Assembly: GCF_004343585.1 (NCBI RefSeq)
Contig: NZ_SLYW01000002.1
Location: forward strand, 868,001-932,000
DNA: 64,000 nucleotides
Direction: 5' to 3'
Source of the DNA: Neorhizobium sp. JUb45
GTDB taxonomy: Bacteria > Pseudomonadota > Alphaproteobacteria > Rhizobiales > Rhizobiaceae
Both the position numbers and the translations under genes were made by a program. Of this stretch, positions 1 to 8,658 are shown piece by piece. Position 1 is the stretch's first letter. Every line of letters begins with the position of its first letter. A model generated the notes under the pieces. It did not search any database. It worked only from the letters and a program-made list of their open reading frames with translations, and was not told where the DNA came from.

Positions 1-40
1 CGACATCAGCGACATCGTCTGGCGTCCGAAAGCCAGCTGA
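1..40 (+). CDS. C-terminal end of an upstream gene, probably ssuA
   Basis: The first bases contain an open frame that reads [12 protein letters not shown] and stops with TGA at 38-40, 23 bases before the ssuD start. Only 12 codons are visible, so identity rests on context: in rhizobial ssu operons the gene before ssuD is usually the periplasmic aliphatic-sulfonate binding protein SsuA. Another frame is also open through this stretch, so even the reading frame is not certain. Confidence 0.4.
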   Translation, partial: DISDIVWRPKAS

Positions 41-63
41 GCAGGAATGAGAGGAGCACCGAC

Positions 64-1239
64 ATGACGGACACATCCAAACCGATCGACTTTTTATGGT
101 TCATCCCGACCGGCGGCGACGGCACCTATCTCGGTGGTTCTGAACTGAACCGGCCGCCGGAAAACCGCTACCTGCGCGAACTGGCGCAGACGGTGGACCG
201 GCTGGGTTATTCCGGTGTGCTGCTGCCGACCGGCGTCTCCTGCGAGGAATCGTTTGTAACGGCCGCTTCGCTGGCGCCGTTCACGGAAAAGCTGAAATTT
301 CTAGTGGCGATCCGGCCGGGCACGGCGTCGCCTGCCTATTACGCGCGGCTGGCGGCGGCGCTCGACCGCGTGTCGAACGGGCGGTTGCTGCTGAACATCG
401 TTGTCGGCGGCAATCCGTCCGAACTGGCCGGTGACGGCATCTTTCTCGAGCATGACGAGCGTTATGCGCATGCGGAAGAGTTCTTTCAGGTTTTCGAGGA
501 TCTGGTCACGACCGGCCATGCCGATCTCGATGGCAAGCACATCAAGGCCAAAGGCGCAAAACTCGGTTTCCCGACCATCCAGCAGCCGCGCCCGCCGCTT
601 TATTTCGGTGGCTCGTCGGATGCCGGTATCGAATTTTTTGCAGGCCGCGCCGACAAATACCTGACCTGGGGCGAGCCGCCGGAGCAGGTGGAGCAGAAGA
701 TTAAGGCGGTGCGGGCGGCAGCCGAAAAGCAGGGCCGGGACGTCTCCTTCGGCATCCGCCTTCATTTCATCGTGCGCGAGACCGACGAGGAGGCTTGGGA
801 AGCGGCCGACAAGCTGATTTCAAAGCTTTCCGACGAGACGATTGCCAAGGCACAGGCGCATTTCGCGACCGAGTCGGACTCGGTCGGGCAGCGGCGCATG
901 GCGGCTCTGCACAATGGACGACGCGACAAGCTGGAAGTCTCGCCGAACCTGTGGGCCGGTATCGGCCTGGTGCGTTCGGGTGCCGGCACGGCGCTGGTCG
1001 GTTCGCCAAAAACGGTGGCGGCGCGGCTCAAGGAGTATCAGGAACTCGGCATCGAAACGGTGATCGGTTCCGGTTATCCACATCTGGAAGAAGCCTATCG
1101 CGTGGCTGAACTGCTTTTCCCCGAGCTTGGCATTACTCGCGAAGAACAGCGTGCCGGGTTCGGCAACGAGTTTGCAGCGGCAAAACCGATCTTTGGCGGC
1201 GGCGGGCACGCGACCGTGCGCGCCGTTGCGGCGTCCTGA
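64..1239 (+). CDS. ssuD: FMNH2-dependent alkanesulfonate monooxygenase
   Basis: SsuD cleaves C1 and longer alkanesulfonates to aldehyde and sulfite using reduced FMN and O2, which frees sulfur for assimilation when sulfate is scarce; it acts in the cytosol. The 391-residue product has the length and layout of the bacterial luciferase-like (TIM barrel) family: an N-terminal [11 protein letters not shown] stretch, the NIVVGGNP segment near residue 112 and the YFGGSSDAG segment near residue 180, both typical of SsuD. A GAGAGGAGC ribosome site precedes the ATG. It is followed after 21 bases by ssuC and then ssuB, so enzyme and importer are co-transcribed. No flavin reductase (ssuE) lies in the visible part. 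Confidence 0.95.
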   Translation: MTDTSKPIDFLWFIPTGGDGTYLGGSELNRPPENRYLRELAQTVDRLGYSGVLLPTGVSCEESFVTAASLAPFTEKLKFLVAIRPGTASPAYYARLAAALDRVSNGRLLLNIVVGGNPSELAGDGIFLEHDERYAHAEEFFQVFEDLVTTGHADLDGKHIKAKGAKLGFPTIQQPRPPLYFGGSSDAGIEFFAGRADKYLTWGEPPEQVEQKIKAVRAAAEKQGRDVSFGIRLHFIVRETDEEAWEAADKLISKLSDETIAKAQAHFATESDSVGQRRMAALHNGRRDKLEVSPNLWAGIGLVRSGAGTALVGSPKTVAARLKEYQELGIETVIGSGYPHLEEAYRVAELLFPELGITREEQRAGFGNEFAAAKPIFGGGGHATVRAVAAS

Positions 1240-1260
1240 TAACCCATGGAGGCTTGGCCG

Positions 1261-2208
1261 ATGACGACGATCGATACGTTTTCCGACGGACGAAAACTGC
1301 GGCGGGCGACCAGTGGAACGCCACGGACACTGACCGAAGACAGGCCCCAGGAAAAGTCCAAGGACTGGGCGCAGGCCTCACAAAACCCTCCCAAGGGCGC
1401 GGCGGACGGTGTGCAGGCAAAGGGCGGGAAACCGTCTGGCCTGCGCACCATCTCGCGCGCTGCTTGGTTGCCCTATCTCGTGCCGGTGGCATTGGTGATC
1501 GTGTGGCAGACCCTGTCGTCACTCGGGGTGATTTCCGATCGCATTATGCCGGCACCGGTGGCGGTGGTCGCGGCTTTCTGGGAACGGTTGCTGTCCGGTG
1601 AACTGGTGCGTGACATCGCTGTCAGCGGCGCACGCGCACTCAGCGGATTGTTGATCGGCGGCTCGATCGGATTTCTGCTCGGCATTGCCAACGGTGTGTC
1701 AAAATTGTCGGAACAACTTACCGACACGACCTTGCAGATGCTGCGCACCATTCCGCATCTGGCAATGATTCCGCTGGTCATCCTGTGGTTCGGCATCGGT
1801 GAGGAGGCAAAGCTGTTTCTGACCTCGCTCGGCGTGCTGTTTCCGATCTATCTCAACACCTATCACGGCGTGAAAAACGTTGATCGTGATCTGGTCGAGA
1901 TGGGCAGGATTTACGGCATGAGCAGCTGGTCGCTGTTCCGCAAGGTGATCTTTCCGGGTGCGCTGCCATCGATCTTCGTGGGGCTTCGTTATGCGCTCGG
2001 CATCATGTGGCTGACGCTGATCGTGTCCGAATCGATCGCCGCCAATTCCGGCATCGGCTACATGGCCAATACCGCCCGCGAATTCATGATGACCGATGTC
2101 GTCGTGCTGGCGCTGGTCATCTATGCCGTGCTCGGCAAGCTCGCCGATGTTGTTGCCCGCGCTCTGGAGCGCTGGGCCCTGTCCTGGAACGCGGCCTATC
2201 AGGTTTGA
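1261..2208 (+). CDS. ssuC: Aliphatic sulfonate ABC transporter permease
   Basis: Inner-membrane permease of the sulfonate importer. An ATG at 1246 is in frame, but GGAGG at 1248-1252 lies eight bases before the ATG at 1261, so I chose the latter (315 residues). The first 60 or so residues are polar, an extension compared with the roughly 263-residue E. coli SsuC. About six hydrophobic segments follow, with the binding-protein-dependent permease (BPD_transp_1) region and the EAA-type loop around GRIYGMSSWSLFRKVIFPGA. It sits between ssuD and ssuB and should pair with SsuB. Confidence 0.93.
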   Translation: MTTIDTFSDGRKLRRATSGTPRTLTEDRPQEKSKDWAQASQNPPKGAADGVQAKGGKPSGLRTISRAAWLPYLVPVALVIVWQTLSSLGVISDRIMPAPVAVVAAFWERLLSGELVRDIAVSGARALSGLLIGGSIGFLLGIANGVSKLSEQLTDTTLQMLRTIPHLAMIPLVILWFGIGEEAKLFLTSLGVLFPIYLNTYHGVKNVDRDLVEMGRIYGMSSWSLFRKVIFPGALPSIFVGLRYALGIMWLTLIVSESIAANSGIGYMANTAREFMMTDVVVLALVIYAVLGKLADVVARALERWALSWNAAYQV

Positions 2209-2220
2209 GAAGAAGAGGTT

Positions 2221-3078
2221 ATGCCAGTGAGTTCCTATCTGCTTCCTTCCGCCATGGTCTGGGACGCTTTCGAGCTTCAGGAAAGAGCTTACTTCCCCGA
2301 CGGCACCGAGGTCCGGCCGAGTGCCGAGCCACCGGTCCTGCCCAAGGCTCCGGCCGGACTTCGCCTGCGTGGTGTCGAAAAGGCGTTTGGCGACAACCGT
2401 GTCCTGCGCGGCATCGACCTCGATGTTCCGGCCGGGCAGTTCGTGGCCATCGTCGGCAAAAGCGGTTGCGGCAAGAGCACGCTTTTGCGCCTGCTGGTCG
2501 GGCTGGATGAGCCGACCGGTGGCGAGATCGATTTCATCGACGATGGTGGTGATCGTGTTGCGCCGGATGCCCGGATCGTCTTTCAGGAGCCGCGATTGCT
2601 GCCGTGGTTTTCCGTGGCTGACAATGTTGCAGTGGGCCTTGGCGATGGCGTGCCAAAAGCCTATGCGCGCCGTGAGGCGGAACTGGTGCTGGAAGAGGTG
2701 CAGCTTTCCGAAAAGGCAAAGGAGTGGCCGGCAAAGCTTTCCGGTGGGCAGAGACAGCGGGTGGCACTGGCGCGTGCACTCGTCAGCCGGCCGGGGCTGC
2801 TGGCGCTGGATGAACCGCTTGGCGCACTCGATGCCTTGACGCGGATCAGCATGCAGCAATTGCTGACAAGGGTTTGGCGGGAACTGGGTTTTACCGCCGT
2901 ACTGGTGACGCATGACGTAACGGAAGCCGTGCATCTGGCCGACCGCGTCATCGTACTGGATGAGGGCGAGATAAAGCTTGATCTCGCGGTGCCACAGGCG
3001 CATCCGCGTCGTCATGGAGATCCGGAGCTGGCACTGCTGGAGGGCCAGCTTCTGGCGGCGATCCTCGGCGAAAGCTGA
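2221..3078 (+). CDS. ssuB: Aliphatic sulfonate ABC transporter ATP-binding protein
   Basis: ATPase subunit that powers SsuC. The 285-residue protein has Walker [10 protein letters not shown] (near residue 79), a Q-loop FQEPRLLPW, the signature LSGGQRQR, Walker [13 protein letters not shown] and the switch histidine in LVTHDVTEA, in the right order. The PRLLPW form after the Q-loop is typical of the nitrate/sulfonate/taurine family. The first ~45 residues before the ATPase fold are an extension. It starts 12 bases after ssuC and ends the operon; the next gene is on the opposite strand. Confidence 0.94.
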   Translation: MPVSSYLLPSAMVWDAFELQERAYFPDGTEVRPSAEPPVLPKAPAGLRLRGVEKAFGDNRVLRGIDLDVPAGQFVAIVGKSGCGKSTLLRLLVGLDEPTGGEIDFIDDGGDRVAPDARIVFQEPRLLPWFSVADNVAVGLGDGVPKAYARREAELVLEEVQLSEKAKEWPAKLSGGQRQRVALARALVSRPGLLALDEPLGALDALTRISMQQLLTRVWRELGFTAVLVTHDVTEAVHLADRVIVLDEGEIKLDLAVPQAHPRRHGDPELALLEGQLLAAILGES

Positions 3079-3096
3079 GGATCGCTGTTTTCGAGA

Positions 3097-3516
3097 TCAG
3101 AACGGTTTTAAGGCGGCCAGCGCCACGATGATCACCGTCGAGACCAGAATGATCGGCATGCCGGCGCGCACGAAAGCGGGCGGATCAAGCTTCGGATCCT
3201 TGGCCATGCGGCGCATCCAGCCCTGCTGCATGCCGTGCAGCGCCGACAGCAACACCACGAACAGCAGTTTCGCGTGCAGCCAGCCATTGCCGACAAAACC
3301 GGTATAGCCGAAGGCAAGCCACAGGCCAAAAATCCAGACACCGGCGAGAGCCGCGGTGTTGACGGTGCGGTCGTATTTGCGCAGCACCTCGATGACACCG
3401 GTGCGGATGGCCGGCGGCACCATGCCGATGGCAAAGGCGTTGACCAGTATGCCGGCAATCAGCACGAAGTCGGAAATCAGGTGCAGGGCCCTGAGACAGA
3501 GATAAAGATCAGGCAT
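3097..3516 (-). CDS. CopD/HemJ-like four-helix membrane protein
   Basis: Predicted 139-residue inner-membrane protein with about four hydrophobic segments. The order of segments, an early conserved histidine (LRALHLISDF) and the WLHAKLLFVVLLSALHGMQQ segment resemble the CopD/HemJ-like membrane family, where histidines in helices can bind haem or metal. Function is unassigned: copper handling or a redox role are possibilities only. The open frame extends much further upstream, but the sensible start is the ATG at 3516, which overlaps the end of the DinB gene by eight bases. The two are therefore probably translated from one message. Confidence 0.75.
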   Translation of the reverse strand: MPDLYLCLRALHLISDFVLIAGILVNAFAIGMVPPAIRTGVIEVLRKYDRTVNTAALAGVWIFGLWLAFGYTGFVGNGWLHAKLLFVVLLSALHGMQQGWMRRMAKDPKLDPPAFVRAGMPIILVSTVIIVALAALKPF

Positions 3517-4081
3517 TGTCGTTTTCCCAGATAAGGGCTTCGGTGAAGCCGAGTTCGGCAAAATCCTGACGCCGGAGCGCCTGTTCTGCCGGATCGGCGG
3601 TAAAAAATTCGTCCAGCTGCGGCGGCGCAACCGATGCTCCCGATAACATGGCATGCACCTGACCGCGATGGTGGATCTGGTGCTGGAAGAGATGCAGAAG
3701 CGTGCGATCCGCTGTTTCCACCTGGATATGCGTGGCGCGCGGGATGTGGATCTCTGCGGCAAGGCCGATTTCGCCAAGATTTCGACAGTGGTCGATCAGG
3801 CGACGGTCGGCGGCGCGCTGCTCGCGGTCGAGATCGGCGAGGGCGGGAAACGGGATCTCCGGATCGAAGGCGGCACTGCCGATACAATCCCCTTCAAGCG
3901 CGCTGATATAGAGCCAATCGACGGTCAGGATGTGATTGAGCGTGTGGATGATCGACGGAAAGAAGTTTACTCGTTTCGCCGTAAGTTCTGCCGCAGACAA
4001 TTGCCTGCATGCCTTCAGAACCCGGTGATTGGCCCAGGCATTGTTGTAGGCCTGGGTCGCAAAATAGTGCCGCGTCAGCAT
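3509..4081 (-). CDS. DinB family protein
   Basis: 190-residue protein of the DinB/YfiT four-helix family. Its putative metal-binding histidines are visible in HTLNHILTVDW (near residue 47) and in HLFQHQIHHRGQVHAML (near residue 130), the characteristic HxxxH pair near the third helix. Members include thiol-dependent transferases and many uncharacterised damage-inducible proteins; substrate cannot be inferred here. Overlaps the downstream CopD-like gene by eight bases. Confidence 0.85.
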   Translation of the reverse strand: MLTRHYFATQAYNNAWANHRVLKACRQLSAAELTAKRVNFFPSIIHTLNHILTVDWLYISALEGDCIGSAAFDPEIPFPALADLDREQRAADRRLIDHCRNLGEIGLAAEIHIPRATHIQVETADRTLLHLFQHQIHHRGQVHAMLSGASVAPPQLDEFFTADPAEQALRRQDFAELGFTEALIWENDNA

Positions 4082-4107
4082 GCGTCCTCCTGCCGCTTGT
4101 CAGGTGA

Positions 4108-4944
4108 CTATAGCGTCAGCGTGCCGGATATGCAGGTGGTCACATTGCCGCCCACCCAGATATCGTCACCCACCTTGTCGACATGCACGCGGCCGGCGCG
4201 GCCAAGCGCGGTACCCTGCACGGCGACATAATGGTCTGGCGCGACACCCGAAGCGATTAGCCACTGCGCAAGCCCCGCATTGAGACTGCCGGTGACCGGA
4301 TCCTCATAGCCGTTGCGGGTGAAGGCACGCACTTCGAACCGGGCGTCCGCGCCATCGAGATCGGAATTGAACGGGCCGACAAGGCCGACGCGGGCGCCGG
4401 CCAGGATGGAATAATCCGGCTTGGCGGCCAGCACATCGGTGCGCGAGGGCAGAAGCACGCCGATCCAGTCGGGGCCGTTTTCCACCCAGTTGGCGTCCTT
4501 TATCAGCGCATCCGGCAGATTGAGGCCGCGGGCGATCCGCTCGACGATGGCGGCATCGACCGGGCCGGAGCGGACCAAAGGTCGGGCGGCAAAGGCAAGC
4601 CGCTCGCCATCCCGGCGGATGCGCACGAGGCCGGCTCCGCATTCCTGCACGACTTCACCCTCAGGTGCGTTCACCGCCTGGCTGAGCCAGACATGGGCGC
4701 TGCCGAGCGTCGGGTGGCCGGCAAAGGGCAATTCCTGTGTGGGTGTAAAAATGCGGACGCGGTAATGCGCATCGGGAGTGGTAGGTTGGAGTAGAAAAGT
4801 GGTTTCGGACAGGTTGGTCCAGTTGGCAAAGGCCTGCATGTCGGCATCGGAAAACCCATCGGCGCCGATGACGACGGCCAGCGGATTGCCGCGCATGGCT
4901 TGGGTTGAAAAGACGTCGACCTGCTGGAAGGAGAATGTGGGCAT
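4108..4944 (-). CDS. PhzF family isomerase-like protein
   Basis: 278-residue member of the PhzF/diaminopimelate-epimerase-like fold. Seen: FQQVDVFSTQAMRGNPLAVV at the N terminus, the NLSETTFLL segment carrying the catalytic-type Glu, the FAGHPTLGSAHVW motif, and a C-terminal EDPVTGSLNAGLAQWL segment. Family members isomerise or fold small metabolites, but most, including those outside phenazine clusters, have unknown substrates; no phenazine genes are here. A GTG at 4953 is in frame just upstream of the chosen ATG. It precedes the DinB gene on the same strand by 26 bases. Confidence 0.9.
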   Translation of the reverse strand: MPTFSFQQVDVFSTQAMRGNPLAVVIGADGFSDADMQAFANWTNLSETTFLLQPTTPDAHYRVRIFTPTQELPFAGHPTLGSAHVWLSQAVNAPEGEVVQECGAGLVRIRRDGERLAFAARPLVRSGPVDAAIVERIARGLNLPDALIKDANWVENGPDWIGVLLPSRTDVLAAKPDYSILAGARVGLVGPFNSDLDGADARFEVRAFTRNGYEDPVTGSLNAGLAQWLIASGVAPDHYVAVQGTALGRAGRVHVDKVGDDIWVGGNVTTCISGTLTL

Positions 4945-4982
4945 GGGGATCACGGGAGTTGTTTCGGATAAACGGTGCGGCC

Positions 4983-5066
4983 GTCATCCTCGGGCTTGTC
5001 CCGAGGATCTGCAACTGCCTGTGATTATTGACGTGATTAGATCCTCGGGACAAGCCCGAGGATGAC
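4983..5066. repeat. Intergenic palindromic repeat with perfect 28-bp arms
   Basis: Arms 4983-5010 and 5039-5066 are perfect inverted copies, separated by 28 bases. Each arm is itself imperfectly palindromic (CTCGGGCTTGTCCCGAG). The sequence resembles a palindromic unit that I recall as widely dispersed between genes in Rhizobiaceae. It lies between the 3' end of the nucleotidase gene and the start of the PhzF gene, both on the reverse strand, so it could also form a processing or termination hairpin in that transcript. Confidence 0.85.
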
Positions 5067-5092
5067 GTCAGGGTTGATGATGCCGGAGGGTA

Positions 5093-7081
5093 TCAAAGCA
5101 CCAGACGGAATTTTGCAAAACCGTTCTCGCCGTCACCGGCTTCCTCGATCTTGGCACCCTTGACCGAAGCGGCATACTGGCGGCCTTTCGGACCGCTCTC
5201 GAATACCGCGCTGGTGCCCGGTAACGGCTTGAACGACCAGTTGGCATCGGCCGACGGATTGATCGTGCCCTGATCGACGATGTAGCGGACGATGACGTCG
5301 CGGTTGGTGTCGGGGGCAACGAAGATCAGCTTGTCGGAAGCGATCTCCGGGAATTTGCCACCACCGCCGGCGCGATAGTTATTGGTGACCACCACGAATT
5401 TCTGGGCCGGATCGATCGGTTTGCCGTCGAATGCCAAATCGACGATGCGGTTGGCATCCTGATTGATCAGCTTGCCGTCCTTGTCGAAACGTACCGGTTG
5501 GGACAGGTCGATCTGGTAGGTGACGCCGTCGATGACATCGTAATTGTAGGACGGAAAACCGTCATTCAGCAGGACGGCATCCTTCGAGCCGGCCTTGACC
5601 TGATTGAACATGCCGGCCGACATTTCCAGCCAGTTTTTCACCTGCGCGCCGGTGATCAGTACGGCCTGCACGGTGTTCGGATAGAGATAGAGGTCGGCGA
5701 CGTTCTTGATGGCGATGTCACCCGCGGCAACGTCGGTGTAATATTCGGAGCCGCCACGGCCGCCGGCCTTGAAGGGCGCTGCGGCGGAGAGGACGGGAAA
5801 GTCCTTGTATTCGCCATCCTTCAGCATCTGCTTGATGTACCAGGTCTGGGCGTTGGAGACGATCTGTACGGAGGGATCGTCTGCCACCAGCGCGAAATAC
5901 GAATAGAGCGGCGCGGATGTCTTGCCGACGGCGCGGCGGACATAGGCGAGCGTCGCCTCATGATCGGCCTTGGCGGCCGCCAGAACTTCGGGCTTGTCCT
6001 TCACGTCAGCGACGATCTTCCGGTTGTCGTCACGATGGTAGATCGGCCGCGCTTCGGAGGTGGAGGAAATGATCTTCCAGCTGTTACCGTCCTTTTCCAG
6101 AAGCAGGTCGATCAGGCCCATATGCGAGCCCCAGAAGCCGCCCATCACGGCGGGCTTGCCCATCAGCGTGCCCTTCTTGGCGTCTGCGCCGGCAATGCCG
6201 TCGAAATCCTTGGGGCCGGGGAAGACCAGATGCTGGTGGCCGGTGAAGATCGCATCGATGCCCTCGACGCCGGCAAGATAAAGCGAGGCGTTTTCCATGC
6301 GCTCACTCTGGCCGGAACCATCAATGCCGGAGTGGGAAAGGGCGATGACGATATCGGCGCCTTCCTCCTTCATCACCGGCACCCAGGCCTTGGCGGCATC
6401 GACGATATCGCGGGTCTGCGCCTTGCCTTCGAGGTTCTTGGCATCCCAGGTCATGATCTGCGGCGGTACAAAACCGATGAAACCGACCTTGATGGTAGAC
6501 GTGGCGCCGGAGCCGTCGCGGATCTGTTTTTCGATGATCACGTATGGCTTGAGGATCAGTTCATCCTTTTTGGCATCGGATGCCAGCATGCCCTTGGTAA
6601 GATTCGCACAGACATGCGGGAATTTGGAGCCGGCCAGAACCTTCGAGAGGAAGTCCAGGCCATAGTTGAATTCGTGATTGCCAAGCGTGCCGACGTCGTA
6701 ACCGAGGACGTTCATGGCATCCATTACCGGATGTGTGTCGCCATCCTTCATGCCACGCTCATAGGCGATGTAATCGCCGAGCGGGTTGCCCTGCAGGAAG
6801 TCGCCATTGTCGATCAGCATGGAATTGCCGGCTTCGGCGCGGATGCCGTCGATCAGCGAGGCGGTTCGGGCAAGGCCCAGCGTGTCGTTCGGCTTGTCGG
6901 CGTAATAGTCATAGGGGAAGACGTGGACGTGAATGTCCGTGGTTTCCATGATGCGCAGATGCGCCTGATTATTGGCAGCGCGTGCCGCAAATGGGTGAAG
7001 GACAACGAGGGCCGAAGAAGCGGCAAAGCCGCCGAGCAGGGCGCGGCGGCTGATAGGATGAAGAGCGGACAATTGCGACAT
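5093..7081 (-). CDS. cpdB: Bifunctional 2',3'-cyclic-nucleotide 2'-phosphodiesterase/3'-nucleotidase
   Basis: Periplasmic enzyme that opens 2',3'-cyclic nucleotides and removes the 3'-phosphate, allowing use of external nucleotides as phosphate or nucleoside source. The 662-residue protein starts with a twin-arginine leader (SRRALLGGFAASSALVVLHP), followed by the metallophosphatase motifs TTDIHVHVFPYDYY, NGDFLQGNPLGD, GNHEFNYGLDF and ALSHSGID, with GHQH further on. The second half is the 5'-nucleotidase C-terminal domain (NNYRAGGGGKFP). GGGGAG lies just upstream of the ATG. The leader suggests export by the Tat system encoded at 51-53 kb. Monocistronic by appearance. Confidence 0.92.
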   Translation of the reverse strand: MSQLSALHPISRRALLGGFAASSALVVLHPFAARAANNQAHLRIMETTDIHVHVFPYDYYADKPNDTLGLARTASLIDGIRAEAGNSMLIDNGDFLQGNPLGDYIAYERGMKDGDTHPVMDAMNVLGYDVGTLGNHEFNYGLDFLSKVLAGSKFPHVCANLTKGMLASDAKKDELILKPYVIIEKQIRDGSGATSTIKVGFIGFVPPQIMTWDAKNLEGKAQTRDIVDAAKAWVPVMKEEGADIVIALSHSGIDGSGQSERMENASLYLAGVEGIDAIFTGHQHLVFPGPKDFDGIAGADAKKGTLMGKPAVMGGFWGSHMGLIDLLLEKDGNSWKIISSTSEARPIYHRDDNRKIVADVKDKPEVLAAAKADHEATLAYVRRAVGKTSAPLYSYFALVADDPSVQIVSNAQTWYIKQMLKDGEYKDFPVLSAAAPFKAGGRGGSEYYTDVAAGDIAIKNVADLYLYPNTVQAVLITGAQVKNWLEMSAGMFNQVKAGSKDAVLLNDGFPSYNYDVIDGVTYQIDLSQPVRFDKDGKLINQDANRIVDLAFDGKPIDPAQKFVVVTNNYRAGGGGKFPEIASDKLIFVAPDTNRDVIVRYIVDQGTINPSADANWSFKPLPGTSAVFESGPKGRQYAASVKGAKIEEAGDGENGFAKFRLVL

Positions 7082-7179
7082 GAAAATCTCCCCTGTGCTT
7101 ATCGAGGCAACCTAGGCGCAATTGCATGGGGTTGCATCAGTAAAATGACAGAGGGTTGGATATCTTCCGATGCCGCTTT

Positions 7180-7512
7180 TTATCGTGTCAGAACCGGGCG
7201 GATTTCCTGATGGAAGAAGCGGAAATACGACTGTACCTGCGCCGACGCATTCGAATTGGGGCGAAAATGGATGCCCAGGCGGCCACGGTGCGACCACTTG
7301 ACAGTGCCCTCGAGAATGCCGAGTTCCTCGGTTTCGATCTTGACCGCGCTGCCGGTCGCGGCGTGGAACGGGCTGCCGAGATCGAGCGCCAGGCCGGTGT
7401 CGGACAGATCAACGATACGGCCCTTGGCGGCCTGATTGTAATATTTCACGGTCCCGATAATGCGGGTCTTGCGGCGCTGGGCGCTGCGGGTCTTCATTCC
7501 AATGACTGCCAT
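7180..7512 (-). CDS. PilZ domain protein
   Basis: 110-residue single-domain protein. It has both PilZ signatures for cyclic di-GMP binding: RRKTR near the N terminus (RxxxR) and DLSDTG about 20 residues later ([D/N]xSxxG). It may act as a c-di-GMP effector; the partner is unknown. The open frame extends further upstream, but the ATG at 7512 is preceded by GGAGAG at a suitable distance, so I start there. A diguanylate cyclase-like protein is encoded at 22.5 kb, though nothing here links the two directly. Confidence 0.85.
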   Translation of the reverse strand: MAVIGMKTRSAQRRKTRIIGTVKYYNQAAKGRIVDLSDTGLALDLGSPFHAATGSAVKIETEELGILEGTVKWSHRGRLGIHFRPNSNASAQVQSYFRFFHQEIRPVLTR

Positions 7513-7628
7513 GCGTCTCTCCATCGTTCGAATGGAGAAATACAGGTAAGCCGTTGAATTATATTTCATTGCATCTGTAAAATTCGAGCAATTCGAATAT
7601 AATCCCAGAACGGGACGGTCAAATGGCT

Positions 7629-8093
7629 TCAAACCTTGTCGATCCGGCACTGGAAGCAGTTGTTGCGTGCTGAACGCACATGCAGATAGGCGATATCCTC
7701 GCGCGCCAGAAGAATTTCCGCACGATTGGCAATATCGGATGTGGATGTCACCGCGCCGCTACCATAAACGATGCGATCATTGCTGCCATAACCGCGGACA
7801 ATATAGTCGGGGCTCTCAAGCATAGGCGGCATGATTTCCGTTGCCTCGTAACGCTTGCAGCGTTTCGCGTGCAGGAAGATCGGTCCTGTTTCGGCGTAAG
7901 GCTGCAGCGACGGGAAAGGGCGGTAGGCGAGGATGAGATAGTCTTCGCCCGCATCGATGTTTTCAAGGCAGTGACGGCACGGATGTCCGGGGCCGTCCGA
8001 CACGGCGGTTTCGGGCGTGTTGCCGTAGGCGTCCGGGCCGCTGTTGCGCAGGTGCTCGGCGTGTTCGGTCGGCATGGCGGTGAAGGTGATCAT
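7629..8093 (-). CDS. DUF1203 domain protein
   Basis: 154-residue protein matching the DUF1203 pattern as I know it: an N-terminal FTAMPT start, PCRHCLENIDAGEDYLILAY with paired cysteines, then a GPIFLHAKRCKRY segment and a C-terminal LHVRSARNNCFQCRI. The cysteines and histidines might bind metal, but no function is established. GGGAG precedes the ATG by eight bases. It is transcribed toward the PilZ gene, with 116 bases between them. Confidence 0.8.
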   Translation of the reverse strand: MITFTAMPTEHAEHLRNSGPDAYGNTPETAVSDGPGHPCRHCLENIDAGEDYLILAYRPFPSLQPYAETGPIFLHAKRCKRYEATEIMPPMLESPDYIVRGYGSNDRIVYGSGAVTSTSDIANRAEILLAREDIAYLHVRSARNNCFQCRIDKV

Positions 8094-8160
8094 GGTGCTG
8101 CTCCCGTTGTGTTCGGGAGAAATGAACTGGATGGCTCAGAGCCGCCACCCGTTTCTTGCG

Positions 8161-8658
8161 TCAGCGTCGAAGAGAACTGTTTGCGGCAGGACTGAGAATG
8201 CGATCATCTTCTGCGATGCTGCCGCTTGACCAGTCGGTGATAACCAACGGCATCAGACGGGAGGCCTCGATCGCAATTCTGTCGCCCGGTCGTGCCTCGA
8301 AATTCTGGTCGTTGTGGCGACGGCGTAGCGTTCCAACATGTGGGCGTCCGTCCGCCGGAGAAACATAGGAAAAAGACAGAAAGACGCCGCTCCGCAACGT
8401 GTCCCGTCGACCGCCGAACCGCGTCTTGAACAATTGTTTCTGCCCCGCGCAGTCCTCTGTCCACGGCGTTTCCTCATTGAAAAGAAACACATGATGCCGT
8501 GAACGGATCGAACACAGGATTTCAATTTTAGAGATCGTGACTGTCTGGGGTACGTAAAGCGCAGCCCGGATCGCAGACCATGAGCCGTAGGCAAGGATGG
8601 CGAGAACGGGCAGGAGCCCCAAGGCCCACAGAGTAGCCTTGGGGGGAAATTGCGGCAT
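8161..8658 (-). CDS. Small membrane-anchored protein of unknown function
   Basis: 165-residue product, not recognised. It has one clear hydrophobic segment near residues 8-30 (ATLWALGLLPVLAILAYGSW) and a polar remainder with three cysteines, consistent with an anchor plus extracytoplasmic domain. Its ATG at 8658-8656 overlaps the TGA of the upstream sulfurtransferase fusion by one base (TGATG), so it is probably translated by coupling and belongs to the same operon. Confidence 0.65.
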   Translation of the reverse strand: MPQFPPKATLWALGLLPVLAILAYGSWSAIRAALYVPQTVTISKIEILCSIRSRHHVFLFNEETPWTEDCAGQKQLFKTRFGGRRDTLRSGVFLSFSYVSPADGRPHVGTLRRRHNDQNFEARPGDRIAIEASRLMPLVITDWSSGSIAEDDRILSPAANSSLRR

